Source: JABDJX01 sp039942715 (GTDB lineage: Bacteria; Pseudomonadota; Alphaproteobacteria; Rhodobacterales; Rhodobacteraceae). Taken from it: 64,000 bases of DNA. A model generated the notes under the pieces. That model did no database searches. It was not told the DNA's origin and saw nothing but the letters and a program-made list of their open reading frames with translations. Made by a program: the position numbers and the translations under genes. Below are positions 41,824 to 51,964 of the stretch, in pieces; the stretch's first letter is position 1, and every line of letters begins with the position of its first letter. The stretch spans positions 248,001 to 312,000 of the forward strand of contig JBDVBY010000007.1 in assembly GCA_039942715.1 (NCBI GenBank), written 5' to 3'.

Positions 41824-42784
41824 GGCAAAACAAAACAAACCGTCTGACCCAAGCACTTGGATAGACGGCGCGTCGGATCATAAAGGTTTTACGCTTTAAA
41901 TAACTCTGCTCTGCCAGTTTGGAGAATTCGTGTACGACGTCGCGATCCTTGTCAGAAAGGTCATCGCCAAAACTGTCGTGAAAAGCCCCAGCTTGCCGCT
42001 GTAGTTTTCCTAGAACAAGAATGGTTTTGCCAACCGTCCCCTTTGGATCAGCTAAAAAGCGTTTGAACATTGACCATGGATCCCATGATTTTGCTCCAAT
42101 CGTATTGGCCCCATGTTGGCGATATTTGATCAGGGGTTCATCTACTGCGCGCACTGCACCGAAATATCCAGCAATCAAAGCAAGCCACCAATCATGCACA
42201 TGCACACCGTCTGGAACGGGAGTTGCGCGCTGTCGCAAATCCGCGTTGCCCATCATGGCACATCCCGTAACAACGTTTTGCAGCAGCAGGCTTGCCCGTG
42301 CGCGATCAAACGACTGCGCAGGTTCCAGATCAACGAAAGCGATATGAGATTCTTCCCAAAAACGCTTTCCGGTCGGGTTCAAGTTCGCATCAACAACGTC
42401 AAGGTCGCAATGCACTAAAAGGGGTTTATCGGCGCCCAATTCATTTTCAAGCGATTGAATTTCGCTCAAAAGCCGCTCGACTTTATGCGACATCCAAAAA
42501 TCGTCCTGATCACAGCAGGCAAAATAGGGTGCATCAGAGCGTTCGATCAAACGTCCAAAACTTGCGGCAGGCCCGAGACGCGTTTCACCGTCCTCCAAGA
42601 CGACCAATGCGCGCCCCACGTCATTTGCCCAATGTCTTATCAAATCGACACTGCCATCATCAGAGCCATCATCGCGCACGATAAGACGCCAATCCTTATG
42701 GGTTTGCGCTTCTAGTGAAGCAAGTTGTTCGGGTAGGTATTTTGCGCCGTTATACGTCGCCAGAAGAATGTCGACTTGGGTCAT
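41816..42784 (-). CDS. GT2 family glycosyltransferase
   Basis: A GT-A enzyme of 322 residues: N-terminal VDILLATYNGAKYLPEQLASL, nucleotide-binding IVRDDGSDDGS, a CDQDDFW motif (the DxD-type metal site) and a VHDWWLALIAG acceptor segment. This resembles rhamnosyl- or galactosyl-transferases of O-antigen clusters. Transcribed leftward and convergent with the GT4-like gene, so it is a separate transcript in the same polysaccharide cluster. Confidence 0.9.
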   Translation of the reverse strand: MTQVDILLATYNGAKYLPEQLASLEAQTHKDWRLIVRDDGSDDGSVDLIRHWANDVGRALVVLEDGETRLGPAASFGRLIERSDAPYFACCDQDDFWMSHKVERLLSEIQSLENELGADKPLLVHCDLDVVDANLNPTGKRFWEESHIAFVDLEPAQSFDRARASLLLQNVVTGCAMMGNADLRQRATPVPDGVHVHDWWLALIAGYFGAVRAVDEPLIKYRQHGANTIGAKSWDPWSMFKRFLADPKGTVGKTILVLGKLQRQAGAFHDSFGDDLSDKDRDVVHEFSKLAEQSYLKRKTFMIRRAVYPSAWVRRFVLFCLI

Positions 42785-42987
42785 TTGCTTGCACTTTTTG
42801 ATGCAATTGGAGGAACCTTCTGGGATGTCGTGGTTTTGCCGTTGATGTTCATCCTTGCCCTCGCCTGCCTTCGCTTCCCGCGGTACACATGCCCTCGGAA
42901 CGGGGCGCTTTTGCCTCTGACGGTGTTTATATTCTTGGCAAAAACCTACAAGCTTGACCTTCGTTGTTGAAGTGCCGAAACAAGGTC

Positions 42988-44253
42988 ATGGCCAACAGAG
43001 CGACATTCCAACAACGCTTTCCCGGGATAAGCTCGATTGTGCGAAACGGCATCTTGCTGGCAGGAACGCAATGGGGCGAAACTGGTATTCGCGCGGTTTA
43101 TGCCATTCTGATTGCAGGCTTTCTTGGCCCGGAATTGTACGGCTCTTGGAGCCTTGCGTTGGCCACCTATACGTTCGCCATCGGCTTCACGCATTTCGGA
43201 CTAGAAAGCCTGATCCCGCTGCGCTTGGGCAAAGACAAGACAGCGGGCGCATTTGTTGGCACAACGTTTTTGGTGCGGCTGGCTTTGCTGATCATTGCAA
43301 CGCTTCTATCAGCAGCCTGGATCGCCGCGGTTGAAACCGATCTTTTCTCGCGTACCGCATTGCTGATTGTGCTGCCTGCTTTGCTCGGGCGGGGGATCGT
43401 TCTTTGGGCACGTTCGGTGTTTATCGGGCTTGAGTGCAATCAGATTGCGTTTCGTTTCGCGATTGGCGTGCGACTTTTCGAACTGGTTTTAGGACTGACA
43501 TTACTATGGCTTGGCTTTGGGCTCATCACAGTGTTGATCGTGCATGTCCTAAGCTGGCTCATCGAAGCTGCGTTTTGCCTGACCGCTTTGTCGCGCCACA
43601 TCCCATTGAAGATCGCGCTAGACCGGGGTGAATTCGAAAGCTTTGCCAAGCGCGGCGCTATCCTCGGTCTAGGCACTATGGGCCTGTCCACGCTGATCTC
43701 GATGCCTATCATTTTGACGCGCTATGTCTCGGACGATATCGGTTCGGTTGGACAAATTGCGATGGCTATTCAGATCGCCAGTTTGGTTGTGATGGCGGTG
43801 CAGGGCATGTTCACCGCTGCTTTGCCGGTGATTAGCCGTGCAGCAGATAACGACGATCCGCGTTTGCGGTTTTATGCGATGGGTGCCGGATTGGGCGTGG
43901 CCTTGGTGTTTGGACTGGCCATTGTGGTGGCACAGGCTTTTGGCCCGGATTTCATGGCATTTGCCTTGGGCGAGGGGTTTCGATCCGCTGGCACTCTTTT
44001 AACGCCGGCGCTAATCGCAGCAGGTCTGATGATTGCGCCCGTGGGTGTTTGGCAAATATTGGTGACACAGGACCGCATTTGGTCTGGTGTTTTTGCCAGT
44101 TGGTCTGGCGCTCTGGTTTTGTTGATAGCTCTGCCGCTTTTGGTGCAGTCCTATGGCCCGGCAGGTGCTTTGTTCGCCGCTGCATTGGGATGGGCCTTGC
44201 GTGCCGTGATATTGGTCGGTGTTCTGCGCATGAGCAAACCGAACGTGCACTAG
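42988..44253 (+). CDS. Wzx-like oligosaccharide flippase (MOP superfamily)
   Basis: A membrane protein of about 421 residues with twelve or so hydrophobic segments and the N-terminal pattern SIVRNGILLAGTQWGETGIRAVYAILIAGFLGPELYG, typical of polysaccharide exporters of the MOP/MATE-like group. It would flip lipid-linked glycan units across the inner membrane. ATG 42988 gives a normal start; a longer frame from 42964 is possible, and neither has a strong ribosome binding site. Its stop overlaps the convergent DUF2339 stop by four bases. Confidence 0.88.
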   Translation: MANRATFQQRFPGISSIVRNGILLAGTQWGETGIRAVYAILIAGFLGPELYGSWSLALATYTFAIGFTHFGLESLIPLRLGKDKTAGAFVGTTFLVRLALLIIATLLSAAWIAAVETDLFSRTALLIVLPALLGRGIVLWARSVFIGLECNQIAFRFAIGVRLFELVLGLTLLWLGFGLITVLIVHVLSWLIEAAFCLTALSRHIPLKIALDRGEFESFAKRGAILGLGTMGLSTLISMPIILTRYVSDDIGSVGQIAMAIQIASLVVMAVQGMFTAALPVISRAADNDDPRLRFYAMGAGLGVALVFGLAIVVAQAFGPDFMAFALGEGFRSAGTLLTPALIAAGLMIAPVGVWQILVTQDRIWSGVFASWSGALVLLIALPLLVQSYGPAGALFAAALGWALRAVILVGVLRMSKPNVH

Positions 44254-47000
44254 TCGTCCAGCACCACGTCCGTTTCTTTTGTATTGCTTTTGTCCCATTG
44301 CGCAGACATCACCCGATCAAGCCATGTCAGCGCCAGCAACGCCAACCCTAGCCCCATGAACGAAACCACGCGCAACAGGCCGGAAAGCCCTGCCATATCG
44401 ACGAAGAATACTTTGGCGATTGTCAGCGCAATGCTTGCCATCGCCAGTTTGCGCAGCCAAACCGCACGCTTCCAGAACGCCACAATCAGCATACCAGCAG
44501 AGGCCAGCAACATCGCAAGCGTATAGGAATAAAGTTCGGGGTCGGTGAAACCAGTCAGCGAAAGATCGGGTCCGCGCCAGAAATGCCGGATCGAAAGGGC
44601 AACATAGGCCAAGGCATAAAACGCACCGCCTATACCGAGTGCTGCGCGCGGGTAGGGGCGCAGATTGGGTAGCTTCCATGAAGCCAAGGCCAGAACAATT
44701 CCCATTGGCAAATAGGCAAGTGCAAGGGAACTGAAGAATGGCGCGCCAATCACTGCATCCCCCTGAAAAGGATTGATGAAGGCAAAACGCACCGCCAAAA
44801 TCACAATGACGATAAGTGTTAGCCCGCCGGCCAGGACTTTGCGCAGCACGCGCTCGAATCTCGACGCGCCTTGCATCCTGTAAAACTGCGCCAGCGCCAT
44901 AGTCGTCCAAAGTGCCGCCAAAAGTCCCAGACCCCAGTGGGTTTCCACACCGCGTCCCGGAAGAAGACGGTCAAACAGCACAAAGACAAAGGCGGCAGAT
45001 AGCACCCAAAGCGTGCTTTCAAGAACAATCGTCAGGCGCGGGCGAAAGCTGCGCGCAACAATCCACGCACCTGCAAGAATCGCCATTGTGCCGACGAAAG
45101 CCAGCAGAACTTGGGGCAGGGAAGTCGAGAAGCGCACCGCCCAGTCCAGGCCGGGATCAATCACCAAGCGGTAGGTAATTACCGCAGCGCCAACGATGCC
45201 GTAGTACACCAGCAATGGCAGATCAAAGCGGCGATCTAACAAGGTGACCAGCAGGATCATTATCGCTAACCCAAGTGTCAGCGCGGTCTTTGTCAGCACA
45301 AGGAACAGCGACAATCCGATCAGCGAAATAGCGGCCACCGCAAACAGCGACGTGATCAGCGCCTTTTCCGGCAGATCAAGGCGCATCGCGCGTTCGGCCA
45401 ACAGCGTCATCAGCGCGGCAACTGCGATCACCGCAAGCGACCATTGGGCGGAGCCGTAAATCTCGGAGGGGTTCCAAAGAAACTCAAGCAGGAACACAGC
45501 AAAGGGCGCAAGGCTTGACGCAGCCAAGCCCCAAAGCAACGGCAGGCTTGTGCGCGGCATGCGCCAGAATATCAAAACGGTGCCAATGGCCGCCACGACC
45601 AGTAGATGCCACACGATGGCGGGTGGGGCCGTTTCGGGGCCGCGCGCGGCGGCGTTTGCAAAGGACTGGAACATCGCGCCATTTAGCAAGGGTTGAGTAG
45701 CGATCAGCCCAAGGAACGACAAAAGCGGCAGCAACGCGTGATCGCTAAGTGCTGGTGTGCGCCATAGCCAAAGCGTTGTCGCGACCATGACGACGACCAT
45801 AACCAAAAGACCAAGATAGGCGTCTGCCACGTTCGAGCCAAGCACGGCGACGGCCAAAGCGGCAGCACTCGTATTGGCTGTGACGCCAAAGGACAGCCGC
45901 GTTGGAAACTCAGGAAGCGCTTTCCAGATCAGCCCAGCAACCGGGGAACCTGTGTGATCCGGGACCAAACGCCGTTGTGGGATTATGATGGCTCCTGCTG
46001 CGACGATCAGTGTGGCGATGACGAAATGCACAGGCTCATTGCTGGCAAGAAAGATGAACCATATCGAGCCAAACGTTGCCAAAAGCCCTAGCACTGACAC
46101 CCACGCCCAACGTTTCAACGTATCAATTGCGAGCGCTGCGAGCGCGATTAGCGCGAAATAGTATTGTAATACCCAGACCGAGTCTGACGAGCCGCCAATC
46201 AGATAGGGCGCGGACGTCGCACCAAGAATGCCGACCACTGTCAGAACGGGGCCATAAAACCAGCCAAAGACCACGCCAATTGCCGAGACCGCTGCGAGCC
46301 CGACAAAGGCTTGCCCGGGCGTAATCAGATCATAAAGCATGCGCGCGGATAAGACGGCTGCGAACAGCGTGATCAGACCTGCACCTGACAAAGCTGAGGG
46401 CAAGAACTGCGTCGCGCCGCTGGTGTCTCCGCCAAAGCGGCGGCGGATGATCTCACCACCTGCCAATAGGATGCTGCCAAAGACGATGGCTGCCATAACC
46501 CGCCAGAAAGGCGTCAGATATCCGCGCTCTGCTCCGTATTGCACAAGAAAAACGCCCGCCAGTGAAAGCGATGCCGCGCCTGCGGCCAAAACCCAGTTTT
46601 CTTTCAACCAAGTGGAAAAGGCGTCCATGGTTTCTTGACGAAACACAAAGGCCTTTGGTGGTGCGTCGGGGACGGCGTCTTCAGAAGACGCTTTTGCCAC
46701 AACAGGCATGCTGCTTGCTGCAATTTCAATCTCAGGCTCAAGCGTGGTTTCGGGTTCCGGCGTGTCGGGCGTCACGATGTCTTGTGTCACTTGCGCGGTT
46801 TGCGCCTTGGCTGTCAAAATCGGCGCGCCTTGCTTCGGTTCACTTACAACCGCGTCTTGCAGCTTTGATTCAAGCAATGCGATCCGGTCGTTCAAACGGC
46901 CAACCCGCGACTTTAGTTTTGTGTGCAGGATCACAAGGATTGGCGTCGCCAAAACCCAAGCAACGGCAAGAAGCCCAAAAATAAAAAGCAAACCGTCCAC
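44250..47000 (-). CDS. DUF2339 multi-span membrane protein
   Basis: A 916-residue protein with an N-terminal membrane anchor (LLFIFGLLAVAWVLATPI), a short coiled coil (RLNDRIALLESKLQ), a Pro/Glu/Thr-rich linker to about residue 125, then over 20 hydrophobic segments beginning NWVLAAGAASLSLAGVFLVQYG. This is the DUF2339 layout; function is unsettled. GTG 47000 is preferred: AGGAG is eight bases upstream, whereas the ATG at 47075 lacks one. Monocistronic, between the glycan cluster and a sugar importer. Confidence 0.88.
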   Translation of the reverse strand: MDGLLFIFGLLAVAWVLATPILVILHTKLKSRVGRLNDRIALLESKLQDAVVSEPKQGAPILTAKAQTAQVTQDIVTPDTPEPETTLEPEIEIAASSMPVVAKASSEDAVPDAPPKAFVFRQETMDAFSTWLKENWVLAAGAASLSLAGVFLVQYGAERGYLTPFWRVMAAIVFGSILLAGGEIIRRRFGGDTSGATQFLPSALSGAGLITLFAAVLSARMLYDLITPGQAFVGLAAVSAIGVVFGWFYGPVLTVVGILGATSAPYLIGGSSDSVWVLQYYFALIALAALAIDTLKRWAWVSVLGLLATFGSIWFIFLASNEPVHFVIATLIVAAGAIIIPQRRLVPDHTGSPVAGLIWKALPEFPTRLSFGVTANTSAAALAVAVLGSNVADAYLGLLVMVVVMVATTLWLWRTPALSDHALLPLLSFLGLIATQPLLNGAMFQSFANAAARGPETAPPAIVWHLLVVAAIGTVLIFWRMPRTSLPLLWGLAASSLAPFAVFLLEFLWNPSEIYGSAQWSLAVIAVAALMTLLAERAMRLDLPEKALITSLFAVAAISLIGLSLFLVLTKTALTLGLAIMILLVTLLDRRFDLPLLVYYGIVGAAVITYRLVIDPGLDWAVRFSTSLPQVLLAFVGTMAILAGAWIVARSFRPRLTIVLESTLWVLSAAFVFVLFDRLLPGRGVETHWGLGLLAALWTTMALAQFYRMQGASRFERVLRKVLAGGLTLIVIVILAVRFAFINPFQGDAVIGAPFFSSLALAYLPMGIVLALASWKLPNLRPYPRAALGIGGAFYALAYVALSIRHFWRGPDLSLTGFTDPELYSYTLAMLLASAGMLIVAFWKRAVWLRKLAMASIALTIAKVFFVDMAGLSGLLRVVSFMGLGLALLALTWLDRVMSAQWDKSNTKETDVVLDD

Positions 47001-47184
47001 GCAGTTGCTCCTACAATGAAAAAGTGAAGCCAACATAACATCGCGCAGCAAGAAGCGCGCAAGTAAACTGTTCAATTCATAAGCATATCAGTTGCTTAAC
47101 GTACAAACTGTCCATGGCGGAGAAGTTTGGCCATATTTGGGCGAAAATTGATGCTGTTGCGGCCTTTGATAACCCTGGAATGCG

Positions 47185-48270
47185 TTAGAACCGCAGGCGC
47201 GCTTCACTCTCGGCATCAAAGAAATACAGGTGCGCGGGATCAAGAGTTATACTCGCCATTGCGCCTGCGTCGATTTCAAATTCCTTAGGCATTTTCACAA
47301 CCAATGGCGCGCCGTCCAGCCGCAACGTGACAAGCACCTGATCACCGGTCATTTCAACGGTGAAGACTTCGGCGTCCAGAAGCCCCTGTCCGGGAGCGGC
47401 AATAGCGCAGTCTTCGGGGCGAAAGCCCAACGTCGCATGGGGAACATCGGGCGCACCAGGCGTCGGGGTATTGACGCCGCTAGCGTTAAAGGTTCCGTCC
47501 TTGATCGCGCCTTGCACAAAGTTCATCGGCGGCGAGCCCATAAAGCCTGCCACAAAAAGCGTCGCCGGATCAGAATAGACCTCTTTCGGCGTGCCCAGTT
47601 GTTGCAACACGCCGTCCTTCATAATCGCAACGCGATGCGCAAGCGTCATCGCCTCGATTTGATCGTGGGTGACGTAAATCGTGGTAATCCCAAGCTCGCC
47701 CTGCATGTGCTTAAGCTCAGCCCGCATGTTGCCGCGCAATTTGGCATCAAGGTTGCTGAGCGGTTCGTCCATCAAAAAGACTGAAGGGCGCCGGATGATT
47801 GCGCGCGCCAAGGCGACGCGCTGACGTTGACCGCCCGAAAGCTGACCGGGATAGCGCTCAAGCAACTCGCCAAGTTCGACCTGGTCGGCCGCGGCGCGCA
47901 CCGCTTTGTCCATTTCATCGGGCGGTGTCTTGGCAACCTTGAGCGGAAAGCCAATGTTTTCGGCCACGGTTTTGTGCGGATAAAGCGCGTAGGATTGAAA
48001 GACCATCGCGATGTCGCGATACTTTGGCAAAACCTCGGTCACATCCTGATCGCCGATCAGCAGCGCGCCCGACGAGATGCTTTCAAGTCCCGCAATCATC
48101 CGCAATGCGGTTGATTTACCGCAGCCTGATGGTCCGAGCAGGACGAGAAATTCGCCTGCTTCAACCTCAATCGATAAGTCTTTTAGCGCGTGAACCGCAC
48201 CATAAAACTTGTTGAGACTACGGATCGAAATCGCCTTGGCCGTGCCCGCAGGTTCAGTTTGGACGCTCAT
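47185..48270 (-). CDS. Carbohydrate ABC transporter ATPase (MalK/UgpC type)
   Basis: A 361-residue ATPase: Walker A GPSGCGKST, Q-loop FQSYALYPH, signature LSGGQRQR, Walker B LMDEPLSNLDAKL, H-loop THDQIEAM, then the C-terminal TOBE/MalK regulatory domain from about residue 240. It is the last of four importer genes running leftward (binding protein, two permeases, ATPase). Five bases separate it from the MalG-type permease gene. The likely substrate is a sugar or sugar derivative. Confidence 0.94.
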   Translation of the reverse strand: MSVQTEPAGTAKAISIRSLNKFYGAVHALKDLSIEVEAGEFLVLLGPSGCGKSTALRMIAGLESISSGALLIGDQDVTEVLPKYRDIAMVFQSYALYPHKTVAENIGFPLKVAKTPPDEMDKAVRAAADQVELGELLERYPGQLSGGQRQRVALARAIIRRPSVFLMDEPLSNLDAKLRGNMRAELKHMQGELGITTIYVTHDQIEAMTLAHRVAIMKDGVLQQLGTPKEVYSDPATLFVAGFMGSPPMNFVQGAIKDGTFNASGVNTPTPGAPDVPHATLGFRPEDCAIAAPGQGLLDAEVFTVEMTGDQVLVTLRLDGAPLVVKMPKEFEIDAGAMASITLDPAHLYFFDAESEARLRF

Positions 48271-48275
48271 TCAAC

Positions 48276-49325
48276 TTAGCCTTTCACAGCTCCAACAAGG
48301 AGCCCTTTCGAGATATATTTCTGCAAGACAACCGCCAAAACGACGACGGGGATGATCATCACGATGATCGCCACCGACATCGTCCACCACAAAATGCCCC
48401 GCTCGCCTGCGTTCATCGCCGCCACAAGGATCGGCATGGTTTGTGCTTTGGAAGTCGAAAGGAACAAGGCAAGCAAGTACTCGTTCCAACTCAGGATCAT
48501 CACCAGCAGTGTCGTGGCGGCAAGCCCGGTGCGCGAGAGGGGGAGAACGATCTCGCGGAAGGTGGCGATCATTGTGGCCCCGTCAAGCTGCGCGCTTTCC
48601 TCAAGATCGCGGGGGATCGAGTTGAAGAAATCATACATCAGCCAAACCACGATCGGCATGTTGACCACAGCATAGGTGATGATGATCGCGATGTGCGTGT
48701 CCAGCAACTTGACCGACTGGAACATCATATAGATCGGCACGACGACGACGATGGGAGCCAGAATGCGCTGCGAAATGATCCAAAACAGGATGTCCCCGTT
48801 TTTAAGCCGCACCTGATATAAATTGCCCACAGCGCGTGCGAGAAAGAAGAAAAGCGCCACCGCAACCGCTGCGGCCAAGCGCCAATCAACGCCGTAGAGC
48901 CCAACAGCAAGCCCTGTCATTGCAAGCAGAAACACAAAAAACAGGATGGTGATTAGGTTGGGCGCGTATTCGACCCGGCTGAGCGCATAGGCCGCCATCG
49001 AGCCGATGAGCACCGACAATGCAGTAGCTGACAGAGAGATAATGATCGAGTTGAGGTAGGCGCGCAGCGTGTCTTCATAATCGGTGACGAACAGCTCTTT
49101 CCACGCATGCAGGCTTGGCTGAAAATCGACCCACGGAATGAAGAACGGTCCTTGGTTCACATCGGCAGCGTCTTTGAACGACGTGATGATCAGCCAATAA
49201 ATTGGGAACAAAACGATGAGCGACCAGATCAGCAAAAACGCATAAAGCACAACCTTGGTGGCGCGCGACATCTCTCCGATGCGCGGGGATTCAAAGATGC
49301 CTGGTTTTCTGATGGGAGTGCTCAT
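48276..49325 (-). CDS. Carbohydrate ABC permease, MalG type, with extra membrane segment
   Basis: Inner-membrane permease. N-terminal anchor, then LRAYLNSIIISLSATALSVLIGSMAAYALSR, and the EAA motif DLEESAQLDGATMIATFREIVLPL. At 349 residues it is about 70 longer than usual MalG proteins: between the YALSR segment and the ILAPIVVVVPIYMMF segment lies an extra hydrophobic stretch (about residues 140-170). It overlaps the upstream permease gene by four bases. Confidence 0.92.
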   Translation of the reverse strand: MSTPIRKPGIFESPRIGEMSRATKVVLYAFLLIWSLIVLFPIYWLIITSFKDAADVNQGPFFIPWVDFQPSLHAWKELFVTDYEDTLRAYLNSIIISLSATALSVLIGSMAAYALSRVEYAPNLITILFFVFLLAMTGLAVGLYGVDWRLAAAVAVALFFFLARAVGNLYQVRLKNGDILFWIISQRILAPIVVVVPIYMMFQSVKLLDTHIAIIITYAVVNMPIVVWLMYDFFNSIPRDLEESAQLDGATMIATFREIVLPLSRTGLAATTLLVMILSWNEYLLALFLSTSKAQTMPILVAAMNAGERGILWWTMSVAIIVMIIPVVVLAVVLQKYISKGLLVGAVKG

Positions 49326-50410
49326 TGCTGCTTCCTAATTCTGGCAAGCACCACAAGATTAAAGAACGACACGCAGATCACCACCGTAATAAAGAGCAAA
49401 ATGTAAGCAATGGCGGAAGCCGACCCAAGATCCAACGAGCGCCACGCATAATAGGACTGCAGCGAGACAGACTCGGTTGCGATACCGGGACCGCCGGATG
49501 TCATAATGTTGGGCAGATCGACGATCTTAAACGCTTCAATTGCACGGATCAGCATCACGGTTGCGGCAATCGGCAAAACGTGCGGCCATGTGATTTCCTT
49601 GAAGCTCTGCCAAGGCCCTGCGCCATCAAGTTCGGCGGCTTCGGTGTAATCGCGCGGCACGCTTTCAAAGGCGGCCAGCATCATGATGAACACAAACGGG
49701 ATCCACTGCCAGCTTTCGGCGATCACAATGAAGGTGCGCGCGGCCCAAGGATCAGTCGCCCATGCAAAGTTGCCAAGCCCGACCCATTGCCAGACCTCAG
49801 AGAAGGGGCCCTTGGTCGTGTCCGCCATCATGCGGAAAATATAACCAACGCCAATCGGTGTGATCATCATCGGCACAAAGAAGATGACGCGAAAGGCCGT
49901 CTTGCCGCGAATGCTCTGCGAACACGCAAAGGCCAGCGCGGTGCCGATCAGAAACTGAATGGCGCAACCGATCAGCACATAAAACAGCGTCGTGCCAATG
50001 GTGCCAAACTGATTGCCGCTAAAAAACGTTGCCGCAAAAAGCCACGTTAGCCCAAGCCCCATGCCAAGCGTGATAAGCCGGCCAATAAAGCCGACCCATG
50101 TGAAGGGGCCGCGGATGTATTTCCAGATCCACCAAAGCAAAGCAGCAGAGGCCGAGAGGCCAACGATCCAACCAAGCACGGAGATTTGCGTGAAGGTTCC
50201 GACAAGATGAAATTGCTCAGAGCCAAAAAACTGCTTTTCGAAATTACGCCATCCGACAAAACGCACCTTATAACCGCCGGCAGAAAACCGGATGCGGGTG
50301 AACGCCATGATCAGCGAAGCGATAAGCGGAAAGATAGAGAAAATCAGGATCAGCGTTACAGCCGGTGCAAGAAACAGGCGTCCCATATGCCTGTCGAGCC
50401 ATTCGTTCAT
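49322..50410 (-). CDS. Carbohydrate ABC permease, MalF type, with extra membrane segments
   Basis: The first permease (362 residues). The N-terminal anchor is followed by the periplasmic SAGGYKVRFVGWRNFEKQF region, and the EAA motif RDYTEAAELDGAGPWQSFKEITWP is clear. Like its partner it is longer than the normal 290-300 residues, because of hydrophobic insertions (LGWIVGLSASAALLWWIW and LITLGMGLGLTWLFAATFF) before the first core segment. It follows the binding-protein gene by 81 bases that contain a stem-loop. Confidence 0.92.
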   Translation of the reverse strand: MNEWLDRHMGRLFLAPAVTLILIFSIFPLIASLIMAFTRIRFSAGGYKVRFVGWRNFEKQFFGSEQFHLVGTFTQISVLGWIVGLSASAALLWWIWKYIRGPFTWVGFIGRLITLGMGLGLTWLFAATFFSGNQFGTIGTTLFYVLIGCAIQFLIGTALAFACSQSIRGKTAFRVIFFVPMMITPIGVGYIFRMMADTTKGPFSEVWQWVGLGNFAWATDPWAARTFIVIAESWQWIPFVFIMMLAAFESVPRDYTEAAELDGAGPWQSFKEITWPHVLPIAATVMLIRAIEAFKIVDLPNIMTSGGPGIATESVSLQSYYAWRSLDLGSASAIAYILLFITVVICVSFFNLVVLARIRKQQ

Positions 50411-50453
50411 GTCAGGCCTCCCGGCGGCTTTAGTGCTGATGGAAAGAGTGGGG

Positions 50454-50483
50454 GGCGCAGGCGGCTAGGAGCCCGCCTGCGCC
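50454..50483 (-). terminator. Intra-operon stem-loop after the sugar-binding-protein gene
   Basis: GGCGCAGGCGG and CCGCCTGCGCC make a perfect 11-bp stem with an eight-base loop, directly after the binding-protein stop and 43 bases before the permease start. No clear U-run follows in the leftward direction, so partial attenuation or mRNA stabilisation is more likely than full termination. Confidence 0.7.
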
Positions 50484-50491
50484 AAGTTTGC

Positions 50492-51964
50492 TTAGTTTGT
50501 GATGCCAAGCGACAGCGAATAGATCGCCGCCTGATCTTCACGTCCGAAGTCATCGGTGATCTCTTCCCAACCTTCTTCGATGTTGGCCAAAGCCTGTTCT
50601 ACCGTGATTTCATCGGCCAGATAACGGGCCAATTCGCGGTCAAGAACCACACCAGTGTACTGCTGCGCACCTGGAATGCGGAAGTCTGACGCCATGTTCG
50701 GGTGGTTCAGACTTTTCTTAATCGCTCCAAGATAGTTCTCGGCGGCTTCTTCCGTAAAGCCAGCTTCGATCCATGCACTTGTGTCTTCCAGTTGCGAGTT
50801 CCGGTATGGGTTGTACCCCGTCCAGCCCATGGTCACATCGATGTTCGATTGTGCAGCTTGGTTCATGTAGCTGAGGAAATCGTAAGCGGCTTGTTTCACC
50901 TGATCGTCAGATGATTTGCTCACAGCAGCTGTCCAACCCCCAAAGGCTGCGAATGGCGCATAGTTCAGGCCATTCTCAGCATAAGGGCATGTCTCAGCGT
51001 TACACTGCACAAGCTCACCAGTTGCCGTATCCAGCACTTCGGTAGAGCCCGGCATGATGATCGCTCCGACCTTGTCGTTGATCATGCTGCCTTCTTCAAT
51101 GGAAAGCGGGCCGATGTCGCCCCAGTCAACCATCAGACCACAACGTCCGCCAACAACCAGACCGCGGGTATCACCGATATCCTGGTTCAACTCGTCTGCC
51201 GGACCAAATTCGCCAGTGGCTTTGTAAAGCTCAAACGCGCGCTTCCATGCGGCATTGTTGATCTTTGGTTTCATCGTTTCGGGATCAAAGTAGATGCCTT
51301 CGGATGTGCCTTTTGATTGCACCATGCTGGCGGCGACCGATTGGATCACGAAGTAAGACTGCGCGTTGCGCTTTTTAAAGATGCACGATCCATAGTCAGG
51401 CTCGCCGTCACCGTTCATGTCTTGCCCGTTAATCTTGGACGCAATGTCGAGATATTCGTCCCAGGTGTTCGGTGGCTCAAGACCGTTAGCTTCAAGAATA
51501 TCCCGGCGATAATACATCATCTGAAAATCGCCATCGAGCGTGATGAAATACGTCGAGCCTGCAACCTTCTGGTTAAAGTCGCGGAAGTAGGGCGCGATGT
51601 CATCCAGATCAATTTTGTCATCAGCGGCAAGGTAAGGATCCAGGTTTTCAACTAGATCACCGTTGACCAGCTCAACACCCCAACCAGAGGCGAACACGCC
51701 CACGTCGATAGAGTTGGTGCCAGTTGCCCAATCTGTCAGAATTTTCTGGAAAAGCTCGGCAAAGGGCACCTCGGCGACGCGCACTTCCGCACCCGTCATC
51801 GCTTTGAATTCCTCGGCGCGCTCGACCATTCGCCCAGCGATCACCGGACCCGGTCGGGTCAAAATATTGACGGTCACACCGTCATAATGACCATCGGCCA
51901 TTGCCGGGGCTGCGGTAAGCGCCGCTGCCGCGATGGCCGTTCCTCCTAGTATCTTACGTATCAT
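50492..51964 (-). CDS. Carbohydrate ABC transporter binding protein (family 1)
   Basis: Periplasmic receptor of 490 residues with a signal peptide (GGTAIAAAALTAAPAMA-DG). Family segments: VNILTRPGPVIAGRMVERAEEFKAMTG, DVGVFASGWGVELV, PNTWDEYLDIASKI, and the C-terminal half with AAYDFLSYMNQ. GGAGGA lies upstream of the ATG at 51964. Transcribed divergently from a GntR regulator, with an 18-bp palindrome between. The ligand is probably a sugar or polyol handled by the enzymes at 52.9-56.5 kb. Confidence 0.94.
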   Translation of the reverse strand: MIRKILGGTAIAAAALTAAPAMADGHYDGVTVNILTRPGPVIAGRMVERAEEFKAMTGAEVRVAEVPFAELFQKILTDWATGTNSIDVGVFASGWGVELVNGDLVENLDPYLAADDKIDLDDIAPYFRDFNQKVAGSTYFITLDGDFQMMYYRRDILEANGLEPPNTWDEYLDIASKINGQDMNGDGEPDYGSCIFKKRNAQSYFVIQSVAASMVQSKGTSEGIYFDPETMKPKINNAAWKRAFELYKATGEFGPADELNQDIGDTRGLVVGGRCGLMVDWGDIGPLSIEEGSMINDKVGAIIMPGSTEVLDTATGELVQCNAETCPYAENGLNYAPFAAFGGWTAAVSKSSDDQVKQAAYDFLSYMNQAAQSNIDVTMGWTGYNPYRNSQLEDTSAWIEAGFTEEAAENYLGAIKKSLNHPNMASDFRIPGAQQYTGVVLDRELARYLADEITVEQALANIEEGWEEITDDFGREDQAAIYSLSLGITN

